NCBI GenBank assembly: GCA_018399015.1
Contig: CP073761.1
Span: 558,001 to 622,000, forward strand
Length of the DNA stretch: 64,000 nucleotides
Direction of reading: 5' to 3'
DNA from: Cyanobium sp. M30B3
GTDB taxonomy: Bacteria; Cyanobacteriota; Cyanobacteriia; PCC-6307; Cyanobiaceae
The position numbers and the translations under genes were made by a program. Positions 31,704 through 40,979 of the stretch are shown in pieces (within the stretch, counting starts at the first letter, position 1; each line of letters starts with the position of its first letter). The notes under the pieces are model-generated. The model worked only from the letters and a program-made list of their open reading frames with translations. It made no database searches and was not told the origin of the DNA.

Positions 31704-34168
31704 TGGCCCTGACCAGCTCGGTCCTGTGGGCGAAAAGTTCCGATCGCTGCGCCGGTGCATCGGGTGATGGCTATCCGCTGCCCCAGCACCTTCTGGACGT
31801 GGCGGCGGTGGCGATGGAGCTGCAGGCCGCTGTGCCCTGCCCTGGTGGCATGGATCGGGCGTGGGCCTCGGCCTTGGCCGGCTGCCACGATCTGGGGAAA
31901 GCCAGCCCCGGCTTCCAGCGCTTGCTCGGGCGGGCGGCGGTGCCCGGCTTTGACATGCCGATCGGCCCTGACCGGCATGACGCCATGACGGTGCCGATCC
32001 TCAGTGCCCGGCTGCAGGGCCTGGGCCTGGGCCGGATCTCGGCCAAGGCCTTTGCCGATGCAGTCGGTGCTCACCACGGCAGCGTCGTGGCCAGCACGGA
32101 GGTGATGAAGGCCGGCAGCTGGGCTACACGCTGCAGCCCGGCTTGGCGCAACGCCCACGATGAGCTGTTCCAGATCCTGCTCACCAGCACCGGTGCCGCA
32201 GGCCTGCCCCCGGATCTCGATCCAGCCCAGCTCCGCTGGCTGATGGGCCTCACCACCGTCGCGGACTGGATCGGATCCAGCGATGCCCTCTGCCGGGCCG
32301 ATCGCCTGGGGGAGGCCTTCGAGCCGCAGGACTGGTTCGAACACGGCCGCATCCTGGCCCGGGCGGCCCTGATCGGCATCGGCCTGGCCGGTGGTGGTCT
32401 GCAATCCGTGCCCAGCGGGCGCAGTGCCCTGGCCCTGGCCCTGGACGGCTGGGCACCCCGTCCCCTCCAGCTGTGCGTCGCCGACGTGCTCGATGACTTC
32501 GGCGATGAGCCAGGCCTGATCGTCATCGAAGCCCCCATGGGGGAAGGGAAAACCGAGGCGGGCTTGGGTTGCGGCGTGCCCCTGGGCTCCGGCTGCGGCC
32601 GTGGCCGCGGCATCTACATGGCGATGCCCACCCAGGCCACCAGCAACGCCCTCTACGGACGCGTCGCCCGCTTCCTTGATCGAGCCAGCGCCGGCCGCAG
32701 CGAGTTGGCCCTGGCCCACGGTGCCGGTGGGCCCTGGGCTGCGCAGGCCAAGCTGCGGGAGATCGGCCTAGGCACGCCAGACTCCTCCGTGCAGGCCGCC
32801 TGGTGGTTCAAGGGATCCAAGCGGGCACTGCTTGCCAGCAACGGCATCGGCACCGTGGATCAGGCCCTGATCGGCGTACTCAATGCCCGGCACAGCTTCG
32901 TCCGCCTGTTCGGGCTGGCCGGGCGGACAGTGATCTTCGACGAGCTCCATGCCTACGACTCCTACACGGGAGGCCTGATCGAGAGGTTGGCTAACTGGCT
33001 CCAGGGCCTGGGCTGCCGTGTGGTGCTGATGAGCGCCACGCTGCCGGCGGCGCGCCGGGATTCAATTCTTCAGGCCTGGGCCGGCGACGTGCCGGTGCCG
33101 GCCGCTGCCTATCCTCGCGTCACCTGGGCCCGGCCCGGGGCCGTGCAGGCCGTGGCCTTCCCCGCCGCCCGCCAGCAACAACTGGTGGTGGAGGGCATCG
33201 ACGCCGATAACGTGGCGGCCCGGGCGGTGGCCATGGCCAAGCAGGGCGCCCGGGTGCTGCTTGTGGTGAATAAGGTGCGCCGTGCTCAAGAGCTGTATGG
33301 CCTCACCGCCGGCAGCGTGCCCTCCACGCTTTTCCACGCCCGCTTCCCAATGGACGAGCGGCTGGAGATCGAGCGGCGGGTGCTTCAGCAGTTCGGCCCG
33401 GGCGGCTCCTGCACCGGCGGCCACGTGCTGGTGGCCACGCAGGTGGCAGAGCAGTCCCTCGACATCGACATGGACGTGCTCATCACCGACATGGCACCGG
33501 TGGATCTGGTGATGCAGCGCGCCGGCCGCATCCACCGCCACGATCGGGCCAGGCCCGCGGGTTTCGAGCAGCCCCTGGTGCTGGTGGCTGGCCTGGATGA
33601 GGTGTTGCCCCCGCTGGCCCTGACTTCGTTCATCTACGACCGCTGGTTGGTGCTGCGTTCCACCGCCTGGCTCCAGGCCCATCCCCAGCTTCAGTTCCCG
33701 GGCGACATCGACCTGGCGGTGCAGGAGGTCTATGGATCGGAGGCGGTGGCTGCAGGGCCAGAGCTGATTGATGCCATCGAGGCCGCCTGGCCTGACCATC
33801 AGGCGGAGGAAAAGGAGATGGTGGAGCTTGCTCGCCAGGCAGCCAGTGAGGCCGCGGCGCCCATGGACGACGAGATCGCCGATGGCGGTGCCCAGTTCGG
33901 GACGCGCCTGGGCCAGGACAGTCAGAGCATCGTGCCGGTAACGGCCGAGCAATTGGCTGCGCTGGAAGAGCACGGCCCGTTCCTGGCCGGCCACTACCTG
34001 CGCATCACCCACCGAGGTCTGATGCGCCACGCCAGGGCCCAGCCTTGGCCTCCGGGCTGGCGCGATCAGTCAGGCCTGCGTCACCACCGGCCCCTGCTGG
34101 TGGTGGACGGGGCCGTGACCTGCTTCGACGCCCGGTTGGACCCCGAACTAGGGCTGGTAATAACATGA
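31703..34168 (+). CDS. cas3: Cas3 HD nuclease-helicase
   Basis: 821 residues. The N-terminal HD nuclease has CHDLGKASPGFQ near residue 60 and GAHHGS. The helicase part has Walker A APMGEGKTEA (near residue 277), the DELH box IFDELHAYD (near 411), MSATLP (near 443) and QRAGRIHRH (near 604). Cas3 is recruited by Cascade to nick, unwind and degrade target DNA. All motifs are intact. Its position after cas6e and directly before the array, instead of upstream of cas8e, is unusual for type I-E. It overlaps cas6e by one base. Confidence 0.95.
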   Translation: MALTSSVLWAKSSDRCAGASGDGYPLPQHLLDVAAVAMELQAAVPCPGGMDRAWASALAGCHDLGKASPGFQRLLGRAAVPGFDMPIGPDRHDAMTVPILSARLQGLGLGRISAKAFADAVGAHHGSVVASTEVMKAGSWATRCSPAWRNAHDELFQILLTSTGAAGLPPDLDPAQLRWLMGLTTVADWIGSSDALCRADRLGEAFEPQDWFEHGRILARAALIGIGLAGGGLQSVPSGRSALALALDGWAPRPLQLCVADVLDDFGDEPGLIVIEAPMGEGKTEAGLGCGVPLGSGCGRGRGIYMAMPTQATSNALYGRVARFLDRASAGRSELALAHGAGGPWAAQAKLREIGLGTPDSSVQAAWWFKGSKRALLASNGIGTVDQALIGVLNARHSFVRLFGLAGRTVIFDELHAYDSYTGGLIERLANWLQGLGCRVVLMSATLPAARRDSILQAWAGDVPVPAAAYPRVTWARPGAVQAVAFPAARQQQLVVEGIDADNVAARAVAMAKQGARVLLVVNKVRRAQELYGLTAGSVPSTLFHARFPMDERLEIERRVLQQFGPGGSCTGGHVLVATQVAEQSLDIDMDVLITDMAPVDLVMQRAGRIHRHDRARPAGFEQPLVLVAGLDEVLPPLALTSFIYDRWLVLRSTAWLQAHPQLQFPGDIDLAVQEVYGSEAVAAGPELIDAIEAAWPDHQAEEKEMVELARQAASEAAAPMDDEIADGGAQFGTRLGQDSQSIVPVTAEQLAALEEHGPFLAGHYLRITHRGLMRHARAQPWPPGWRDQSGLRHHRPLLVVDGAVTCFDARLDPELGLVIT

Positions 34169-34226
34169 GGCCTGGCTTGGATACTTCCGGGCTGTCTGCA
34201 ACTTGAAAACCCAGTGTTTCCGCAGT

Positions 34227-36363
34227 GTTTGCCCCACGCGTGTGGGGATGGGCCGGATGTGGAGTTCCATGGCCCGATGGGTTTGGGGTTTGCCCCACGC
34301 GTGTGGGGATGGGCCGTTCGTTGGCACGAAGCCCTCGACCATCGCTGCGTTTGCCCCACGCGTGTGGGGATGGGCCGGTCAAGCTGCTCACCGCCGCAAC
34401 CTTCGACGCCGTTTGCCCCACGCGTGTGGGGATGGGCCGGGCCTGAAGGTGGCCCTGTATGTGACGAGGGTCGTTTGCCCCACGCGTGTGGGGATGGGCC
34501 GGCGGTGGAGCGGTTCGACCCGACCAAGGGTTAGTTTGCCCCACGCGTGTGGGGATGGGCCGTAATAGGTGAACTTGTTTTGAGGCGACAGATCCGTTTG
34601 CCCCACGCGTGTGGGGATGGGCCGTGGTTTGTGGATGTCTGGGATGTACTGGTGCCGTTTGCCCCACGCGTGTGGGGATGGGCCGAACTCCCGCGGGAAC
34701 TTGTGGACGCGGCGGGCCAGTTTGCCCCACGCGTGTGGGGATGGGCCGGTGAGGGCGTGTTCTATGACATTGAAGCCGAGCGTTTGCCCCACGCGTGTGG
34801 GGATGGGCCGGAAGTCTGCGGCACTGCAGAGATCACCAGCTACGTTTGCCCCACGCGTGTGGGGATGGGCCGAACTACACCCTGCTGGAGCTGGCCAGGC
34901 AGTACGTTTGCCCCACGCGTGTGGGGATGGGCCGTACCATCCCAGCAATTGCCGCCCGGATGGTAGCGTTTGCCCCACGCGTGTGGGGATGGGCCGACGA
35001 TCGGCAGTGCATCGGAGTGGAGTGCACCGCGTTTGCCCCACGCGTGTGGGGATGGGCCTCTTGAGTCATCGGTTCACTCCTCTAACAGTGGAGTTTGCCC
35101 CACGCGTGTGGGGATGGGCCTGATGCCACTGAACGCACGCTGACGTTCCCGGCCGTTTGCCCCACGCGTGTGGGGATGGGCCGGGTGTGACCAGATCTGC
35201 GGTAAGGCAGAGGTGGTTTGCCCCACGCGTGTGGGGATGGGCCGAGCGTCTCAGCCATCGCCCCGACCATGCCGGACGTTTGCCCCACGCGTGTGGGGAT
35301 GGGCCGAAGCGGGTCGCTTAGCTGCTGACCCCGAGCACGTTTGCCCCACGCGTGTGGGAATGGGCCGCGATGGTCTACCACCTGCGCCCGCACCGGGCCG
35401 TTTGCCCCACGCGTGTGGGGATGGGCCGGCACCGACGAATGGCACGCATTGCGGCGTGGTCGTTTGCCCCACGCGTGTGGGGATGGGCCGATTGACGGGC
35501 TTTGCCACGTAGAAGGTGCCACGTTTGCCCCACGCGTGTGGGGATGGGCCGCCTTCATCAATGCAGCCCGCCAAGCAAAGGCAGTTTGCCCCACGCGTGT
35601 GGGGATGGGCCGGCCGCTGCCTGGGGCTACCAGGAGGCCATGGCGTTTGCCCCACGCGTGTGGGGATGGGCCGCCCGCTCAGATCTAAGCAATCGAGCAT
35701 TTCCGCGTTTGCCCCACGCGTGTGGGGATGGGCCGTGCTGCCGATCCTGCGAGCTTCGGTCTTGCAACGTTTGCCCCACGCGTGTGGGGATGGGCCGGGA
35801 AGGGCCGAAGTACGCAAATGAATGCGGTGACGTTTGCCCCACGCGTGTGGGGATGGGCCGGCATAGATTGAGCGGGTCGCCGTCGATGGGAGCGTTTGCC
35901 CCACGCGTGTGGGGATGGGCCGGATCCCGTTCACGGAGCGGAACATCTACCGGATGCGTTTGCCCCACGCGTGTGGGGATGGGCCGTTCGTCAGCCCCAA
36001 GCCTGCATCGCTCCCGGCGGCCGTTTGCCCCACGCGTGTGGGGATGGGCCGAACGCAAACGCGGCGGGGCTGCTTTGCGGATTGGTTTGCCCCACGCGTG
36101 TGGGGATGGGCCGGCAGCATGCACTGCTGGGTCTTGCGCAAGCTGCGTTTGCCCCACGCGTGTGGGGATGGGCCGCTGAGGCCACCTTTCCCTTGCCGGC
36201 AGGAAAAGCGTTTGCCCCACGCGTGTGGGGATGGGCCGGTGTGGACGATCGGCTGGGGCAGCACCCGAATCGTTTGCCCCACGCGTGTGGGGATGGGCCG
36301 TCGTTCCTCGAGCCGCTGGCGTTCTGGGCCGGCCGTTTGCCCCACGCGTGTGGGGATGGGCCG
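34227..36363 (+). CRISPR. type I-E CRISPR array, 35 repeats and 34 spacers
   Basis: 35 copies of a 29-bp repeat (starts GTTTGCCCCACGCG, ends GGGGATGGGCCG) at 61-65-bp spacing, with spacers of 32-36 bases. The repeat folds as CCCCAC-GCGT-GTGGGG and its 3' part ATGGGCCG is the expected crRNA 5' handle, so transcription is left to right, the same as the cas genes. Nearly all repeats are perfect; the one at 35339 has GGGAATGG in place of GGGGATGG, and those at 35031 and 35093 end in T instead of G. Only 58 bases lie between the cas3 stop and the first repeat, so the leader is short or the array is read from the cas operon. I saw no duplicate spacers by eye. Confidence 0.98.
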
Positions 36364-36650
36364 CGAAAAAGCTGTCTACCGGCGGTGCCGCCAGGCAGCG
36401 GAACCATCGTTGAACTGTCAGGACGCGTTGCTGAAGCCCCGTCCTTGATCGAGAGCGTGAAGCACTACCGGCTGGTGTAGGAGGCCCCGTAGGGTTCTCA
36501 GTCCAGTCAGGATCAACCCCTGGCGCCCTTTGCCATCCGCCGCTTCGAAATGCACCGGGTTCGCTCGCTTTCGATCGAGGTTCCCGCAGCCACAGCGGCC
36601 AGCCAGTCCCTCACGGGGTTTTCTGCAACCCCAGCTCGAGAGCCCACGCC
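36364..36650. other. array trailer, no gene
   Basis: 287 bases between the last repeat and the second cas6e. No further repeat or degenerate repeat is visible. A block around 36480-36530 (GGAGGCCCCGTAGGG, CAGTCCAGTCAGG) has short inverted stretches but no T tract. Confidence 0.5.
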
Positions 36651-37320
36651 ATGACCCTGTTGCTCAACCGCCTCACCCTCAACCTTGGTCACCGCGATGT
36701 GCGCCGTGACCTGGGCAATGCCTACGACATGCACCGCACCCTGGCCCGGGCTTTTGCCAGCGGGCCTGATGACACTGTTCAACCATTCCTGTGGCGCCTT
36801 GAGACCACTCGCGAGGCGGAGCCGCCCAAGCTGCTGGTGCAATCCCAGGGGGAACCCCGATGGGAGCAGCTGCCAGCGGGATATCTGCAGGCCCATGCCC
36901 AGGCCCAGCGGAGCTGGCCCCTGAGGCCGACTTTGCCAAAGGGAAGTCCGTGGCCTTCCGGGTGCGCGCCAACCCGACGGTGAATCGCGTGCCCCAAGCC
37001 ACCAGTGGGGAACACCCCCCAGTGGGAGAAGACGGGGGCAACGGAAACGGCTGGGTCTTTGGCGGGAGGAGGAGCAACTGGAGCGGCTGCAGCGGCAGGC
37101 CGAGGGGCTCGGCCTGTGCGCAGTGGCGGCGACCATTAGCCATGTCGTGCGGCTGCGCCTCCCGCGCGGGGGGGCCGTGATGTCGGTCGCCACCGCTCAA
37201 TTCGATGGACAGGCGGTCATCGCCGATCCGGATGCCCTGGCCGCAGGAGTGCGCTCCGGTAACCGCCACGCCCGCATGTTGGGGCTGGGGCTGGTGTCTA
37301 TGGCGCCGCTGAGGGCGTAA
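36651..37320 (+). pseudogene. cas6e: second cas6e, frameshifted
   Basis: ATG at 36651. The N-terminus (LLLNRLTLNLGHRDVRRDLG, then NAYDMHRTLARAF) is Cas6e and keeps the Tyr/His pair; the end (GVRSGNRHARMLGLGLVSMA) is the Cas6e glycine-rich loop. Between them the reading frame changes at least twice: near 36890-36950 (ADFAKGKSVAFRVRANPTVN is in another frame) and again before SHVVRLRLPRGG. The stop at 37320 overlaps the cas1 ATG, as in an intact cas6e-cas1 junction. It is a divergent paralogue, not a copy, of the intact cas6e. Confidence 0.88.
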
Positions 37321-38246
37321 TGGCGACGGCAAACCTGCGGGCCCTGGCTCGCTACAGCGACAGCCTGAGTCAGGTTTATCTTGAGCACGCTGTCATCGAG
37401 CAGGAAGGACATTCGATTGCAGCATTCACACCACAAGGTCGCATCACGTTGCCTGCGGCCAATCTGAGCAGCGTGATCCTCGGCCCTGGCACGCGCATCA
37501 CCCACGCAGCCATCAAGGTGCTGGCCGACTGTGGCGCTCTGGTCGTCTGGACTGGTGCCGAGGGACTGGCTTTCTATGCCTGCGGCCAATCAAAGACCCG
37601 CCTCAGCAACGGTATCGAGCATCAGGCCCGCCATTGGGCCGATCCAGACCTGCACCTCTTGGTCGTGAGGCGCATGTACCAGGCCCGATTCAACGAACCC
37701 CTTCCAGCCCATCTCACCCTTGAACAGATTCGCGGCAAGGAAGGTGTTCGTGTGCGAGATACCTATCAACGGCTAGCCAAGGAGTTTGGGGTGCTCTGGA
37801 CTGGACGCCACTATGACCGCAGGAGCTGGGAGGAAGCAGATCCAATCAATCGGGCGCTTTCGGCGGCAAATGCTGCTCTGTACGCCATCGTGCTGGCTGG
37901 CCTGCACTCGCTTGGCTACAGCCCAGCCCTCGGATTCATTCACACCGGCAAGCAACTTTCGTTTGTTTACGATGTGGCTGATCTTGTCAAGACAACCACC
38001 AGTATCCCGGCTGCCTTCGAGGCGGCAGCTAATGGCAGCGAGAAGGTCGAGTCGAGGGCAAGGCGGATCCTGCGGGATCGTTGCTGCCATGAACGACTCC
38101 AGGATCAGCTGACCAAGCTGGTGCCAGCCTTATTCCAGGTCACTGATGCAGATGCAGAAGGATCAGTGGTTGATGCCGTGGGTTCGCTCTGGGATCCCAG
38201 CGGATTTGTTCCAGGAGGCATCCAACATGGACGTGATGATTCTTGA
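37320..38246 (+). CDS. cas1: Cas1 integrase, type I-E
   Basis: 308 residues, the usual I-E length. Cas1 with Cas2 inserts new spacers at the leader end. Metal ligands are present: the Glu of IRGKEGVRVRDTY, the His of LGFIHTGKQ and the Asp of FVYDVADL. ATG at 37320 overlaps the end of the broken cas6e. Intact adaptation genes beside a broken cas6e and a frameshifted cas7e are notable. Confidence 0.96.
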   Translation: MATANLRALARYSDSLSQVYLEHAVIEQEGHSIAAFTPQGRITLPAANLSSVILGPGTRITHAAIKVLADCGALVVWTGAEGLAFYACGQSKTRLSNGIEHQARHWADPDLHLLVVRRMYQARFNEPLPAHLTLEQIRGKEGVRVRDTYQRLAKEFGVLWTGRHYDRRSWEEADPINRALSAANAALYAIVLAGLHSLGYSPALGFIHTGKQLSFVYDVADLVKTTTSIPAAFEAAANGSEKVESRARRILRDRCCHERLQDQLTKLVPALFQVTDADAEGSVVDAVGSLWDPSGFVPGGIQHGRDDS

Positions 38247-38589
38247 GTCCGTCCCCACGGTCCTTCGCGGTGAACTTACCCGCTGGCTGACGCCTGTTGG
38301 TGGGGGTGTCCTTGTAGGGCGGGTCTCGGCCATGGTGCGCGATCAGCTGTGGAGCCTGGCCCTCAGCAAGGCGGGTGGGGGCCGTGTGATCCAGATCTGG
38401 CGCTGCCCCGGTGAACCTGGGTACGCCATGCGCGTGCATGGCCTCCAAGATGCCGAGCTGTTGGACCTGGAGGGGCTTCCGATGATCGCGATCAAGGACG
38501 CCGCCTGGCGTGAGGCGATGACTCGGTTTACAGACCGCGAGTGCGGCACCAAGCTTGAGACAAGTTCAGGAGACTTGGGCCCCTCCTGA
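38227..38589 (+). CDS. cas2: Cas2 (I-E type)
   Basis: 120 residues from ATG at 38227, overlapping cas1 by 20 bases. It begins MDVMILESVPTVLRGELTRW and contains VGGGVLVGRVSAMVRDQLWS, both typical of Cas2e (CasE-associated 'LRGxLTRWLxExxxGVfVG'). The C-terminus after the ferredoxin-like fold (about residue 85 onward) is extended. Cas2 is the structural partner of Cas1. Confidence 0.93.
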   Translation: MDVMILESVPTVLRGELTRWLTPVGGGVLVGRVSAMVRDQLWSLALSKAGGGRVIQIWRCPGEPGYAMRVHGLQDAELLDLEGLPMIAIKDAAWREAMTRFTDRECGTKLETSSGDLGPS

Positions 38590-38616
38590 TGACCAAGGCC
38601 CCAGTGTTGATCAAGT

Positions 38617-38645
38617 GTTCTCCTTGCACACCCGGGGATGGCCCG
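38617..38645 (+). repeat. orphan I-E-like repeat after cas2, different spelling
   Basis: A single 29-base element starting GTTCTCC and ending CGGGGATGGCCCG, 28 bases after the cas2 stop. The ends and the GGGGATGG block agree with the array repeat, but the left part does not (about 18 of 29 positions). It is closer to the GTxCTCCCCGCGCACGCGGGGATGxxCC type of I-E repeats known from other bacteria. Its stem is damaged. There is no second unit. Confidence 0.55.
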
Positions 38646-38861
38646 TTGGCCGAATAGCACCCGGCGCTGATCTGTGACAGCCCTGCGCCAGCAGCTCGCA
38701 GGTGGGGGCTGAGGCCCTCCTCCCCGCTTGTGACAAGCGGGGCTCGCTGTGGGCCGCATCGGGCAGTGCAGCCCCCGTGCCGCTGGCTCATGCAGCTTCA
38801 TCGCCTGGCCAGGGTCGACACACCGGCAACGCAGTGCGTGTGCAGGCGCAGGAAGCTGCGC

Positions 38862-39353
38862 TCAGGGCTGTTCGGCACGGTCCAAGCGGATGCGCTCGCG
38901 CAGGTGGCTGTGCAGAAGCTGGATCCGTTCCTGCTCGCTGTCCTCCCGGCGATGCAGTAGCCACAGCGACTGCTGCAGCAGCTCCGGTGCCGGCACCGCC
39001 TGCAGTGCGGCCTGCCGCCATCCCGGCGCCTCCACCGGCGACAGGTGAGCAGGCAGGAGTACGGGCTTCTCCTGAAGGTGCTAGAGCCAGCTGCTGCACT
39101 CGGTGTCAGCACACTCCTGCAGCGGCAGTAGGCCCAGCTGCCTGAACAGCCGCCAGAGCAGGGGCTGCACGGCAGCGGGCGGCAGCAACAGCTGCCAACG
39201 CGTCTGACTGGAACGATGCGCGATCGGCCGCTGACACTCCCATGGCCGTCGGCCAAGGGGTTGACGCGGAGCATGCGGGAGAGTCGCGTGTCCTTGACAC
39301 CGCACCGCTTGGAGGAGGCGTCCTGCGCTGCGCCCACCATGGCCCTCGCTCAC
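38862..39353 (-). pseudogene. frameshifted hypothetical gene
   Basis: Two minus-strand frames look like parts of one protein. The right part ends RWQLLLPPAAVQPLLWRLFR, QLGLLPLQECADTECSSWL; the left part reads HLSPVEAPGWRQAALQAVPA, then PELLQQSLWLLHRREDSEQE and HSHLRERIRLDRAEQP before TGA at 38862. Both are rich in Leu, Gln and Arg with helical periodicity. No family recognised. The 216 bases before it, after the orphan repeat, hold nothing. Confidence 0.35.
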
Positions 39354-39566
39354 GGCTACACCGCCCGTCGCCTTCAGTTCTCCGCCAGCAGCGATGGCCT
39401 GCTGATCTGGCTCAGTGAGGAGTGCTGGTGTCGGGGGCTAATCCGGCTCGCCGGGCTTCTCGTAGGCGCAGCCTTCTCCGAAGGAGTTGATCTGCTCACG
39501 GAGCGTCAGGCTGAGCAGCCCGAGCCAATCCTGGATCCCGAGCTGGAGGCCCTGCTGCCCTTCTGA
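39339..39566 (+). CDS. small hypothetical protein (75 aa)
   Basis: ATG at 39339 (MALAHGYTARRLQFSASSDG). A helical middle (CRGLIRLAGLLVGAAFSEGV) and an acidic end (EPILDPELEALLPF). Not recognised. The C-terminal Asp/Glu/Leu stretch resembles short regulatory or antitoxin proteins, without more support. Confidence 0.5.
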   Translation: MALAHGYTARRLQFSASSDGLLIWLSEECWCRGLIRLAGLLVGAAFSEGVDLLTERQAEQPEPILDPELEALLPF

Positions 39567-39827
39567 GGGCTGGGGGCTGCGGCCCCCTTTCATCGGACTT
39601 CAGCGGGGTCCTGCAAGACCATCGCGAACCTGCGCATCGACGCATCTGGCACAGCCGATCGCTCTGGCGTCCGAGGACGTGTATCGCCACCGGACCGGCG
39701 CACACCCACCGCATCCCTCGGCCAGTCCTCACACCGCGTCAAGGATCGGGCCATGCGCCCCCAGGGGGGCGTCCTTGCCACAGCGCTGCGGCCGGCCGGT
39801 GGGGGTGGGGTTCTCCGCCGTCCCCAG

Positions 39828-40457
39828 ATGGCTTCCCTCTCATCCCCCTCCCGCCGCAAGCAGCAGGCCAGGCCGCTCAGCCGTTCTGCACTCCGTGCCC
39901 GCGATGCCCTGGTGCTGGAGCACCTGCCTTTGGCCGATGGCATTGCCTCTGCCACCGCCAAGCGCCTGTTCCCCCTGGTGGAGCGGGAGGATCTGATCCA
40001 GGTGGCCCGCGAGACCCTGGTCCGCTCCGCTCCCCGCTGCCGGGCCGGCGAGCCGGCCGAGCCCTATCTGCGCCGCTGCATCACCGGAGCCCTGCAGCAC
40101 CACCTGCGCGATCGGGTGCGGCTGGTGCGCGTGCCGCGCCGGCTGCATGAGCAGGGCCAGTGCCCGCTGGGGCACCTCAGCCTCGATGCCACAGCAGAAG
40201 GCGAGCCCTCGATGCTCGATCAGCTGGCATCACCAGAGGCCGAATCCCCTTTGAGCGAGGCCGTCGATGGCCTGGCGCTGGAGCAGCTGGTGGAGCAGCT
40301 GCCGGCAGCCCAGGCCACGGCCCTGCGGCTCACCGTCCTCGAGGGCCTCTCGCTCCGGCAGGCCGCCTCAAAGCTGGAGATCAGCTGCATGTCGGTGCAG
40401 CGGGCCCAGAAGAAAGCTCTGGCGGCCCTGCGGCAGCGGCTGGCGGGTGGGGGCTGA
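39828..40457 (+). CDS. sigma-70-family RNA polymerase sigma factor (209 aa)
   Basis: ATG at 39828. Region 2-like sequence: ALVLEHLPLADGIASATAKR, then FPLVEREDLIQVARETLVRS and YLRRCITGALQHHLRDRVRL, typical of short sigma factors related to the SigF/FliA group. Region 4: LEQLVEQLPAAQATALRLTV, EGLSLRQAASKLEISCMSVQ, RAQKKALAALRQRL, with a clear helix-turn-helix. Region 1 is absent and region 3 is short. It may transcribe the operon starting at 42202, but no promoter is identifiable by eye. Confidence 0.88.
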   Translation: MASLSSPSRRKQQARPLSRSALRARDALVLEHLPLADGIASATAKRLFPLVEREDLIQVARETLVRSAPRCRAGEPAEPYLRRCITGALQHHLRDRVRLVRVPRRLHEQGQCPLGHLSLDATAEGEPSMLDQLASPEAESPLSEAVDGLALEQLVEQLPAAQATALRLTVLEGLSLRQAASKLEISCMSVQRAQKKALAALRQRLAGGG

Positions 40458-40485
40458 GGCCCCTCTCGCCGGCCGCCTGCACGCC

Positions 40486-40923
40486 TCAGTCCATGTCCAC
40501 GTGCTCCAGCAGCAGCCGGCAACGCATCAGGCGATCGGCATCGATGGCCCAGGCCACAATCTGGCTGTGGTCGGCGTTCGCGTCGTCGCGGAGGTCCTTC
40601 ACCACGTCGTCGTGACATTCCTCGTGGTGGCGAATGATCGCCAGGGCGATCTGACGGTCCTCGCCTGCGGAGGTATCCAGAGAGGACATCAGCTCCAGCA
40701 CCTGCTTCACCTTCGGGCTGTCGGGCTTGACGGGCTTTTCAGGCCGGGGAGCCGAACGCTGCTGCATGGCCAGCAGGGCGTTGGCCGTCTCCGGCACGCC
40801 GCTGCCCAGCTCCTGCGCCGTCTCCATCTCGGGGTGGGAGATCTCGCCTGGATCGAGCGGAGTGCCGCCGCGGAAGCGGTAGCGGCCGTTGAGGTTCGGC
40901 GATGAATCCTGGGGTGAGCTCAT
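40486..40923 (-). CDS. small acidic hypothetical protein (145 aa), paralogue of 42202
   Basis: ATG at 40923 (MSSPQDSSPNLNGRYRFRGG). The last 60 residues are helical and acidic: DRQIALAIIRHHEECHDDVV, then DANADHSQIVAWAIDADRLM and RLLLEHVDMD. The same pattern occurs in the protein at 42202 (DRELAVKIISKLADYHSDVI ... WAADLARLQTAIKLLEEVEL), so they are distant paralogues on either side of the macro-like gene. Function unknown. 56 bases separate it from the gene upstream on this strand, so the two probably form an operon. Confidence 0.65.
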   Translation of the reverse strand: MSSPQDSSPNLNGRYRFRGGTPLDPGEISHPEMETAQELGSGVPETANALLAMQQRSAPRPEKPVKPDSPKVKQVLELMSSLDTSAGEDRQIALAIIRHHEECHDDVVKDLRDDANADHSQIVAWAIDADRLMRCRLLLEHVDMD

Positions 40924-40979
40924 GGGACGTTCGGTGGCTTGGCCAGAGCATCTGTCCAATCCATCCCCGGGCGCCTGGA

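Noticed and set aside
32071-32719. Antisense frames over cas3 as possible anti-CRISPR genes.
   Set aside because: They have no start context and show the Pro/Arg/Ser bias of GC-rich shadows. Nothing suggests a separate gene.
34203-36480. Long open frames across the CRISPR array on both strands.
   Set aside because: They read through repeats ([24 protein letters not shown] periodicity) and are by-products of repeat length and the lack of stops in the repeat.
38798-39340. A Cys/Arg/Ser-rich 180-residue minus-strand frame after the CRISPR locus.
   Set aside because: Composition is that of an out-of-frame reading; the better-behaved pieces on the same strand are in other frames and are listed as a pseudogene.
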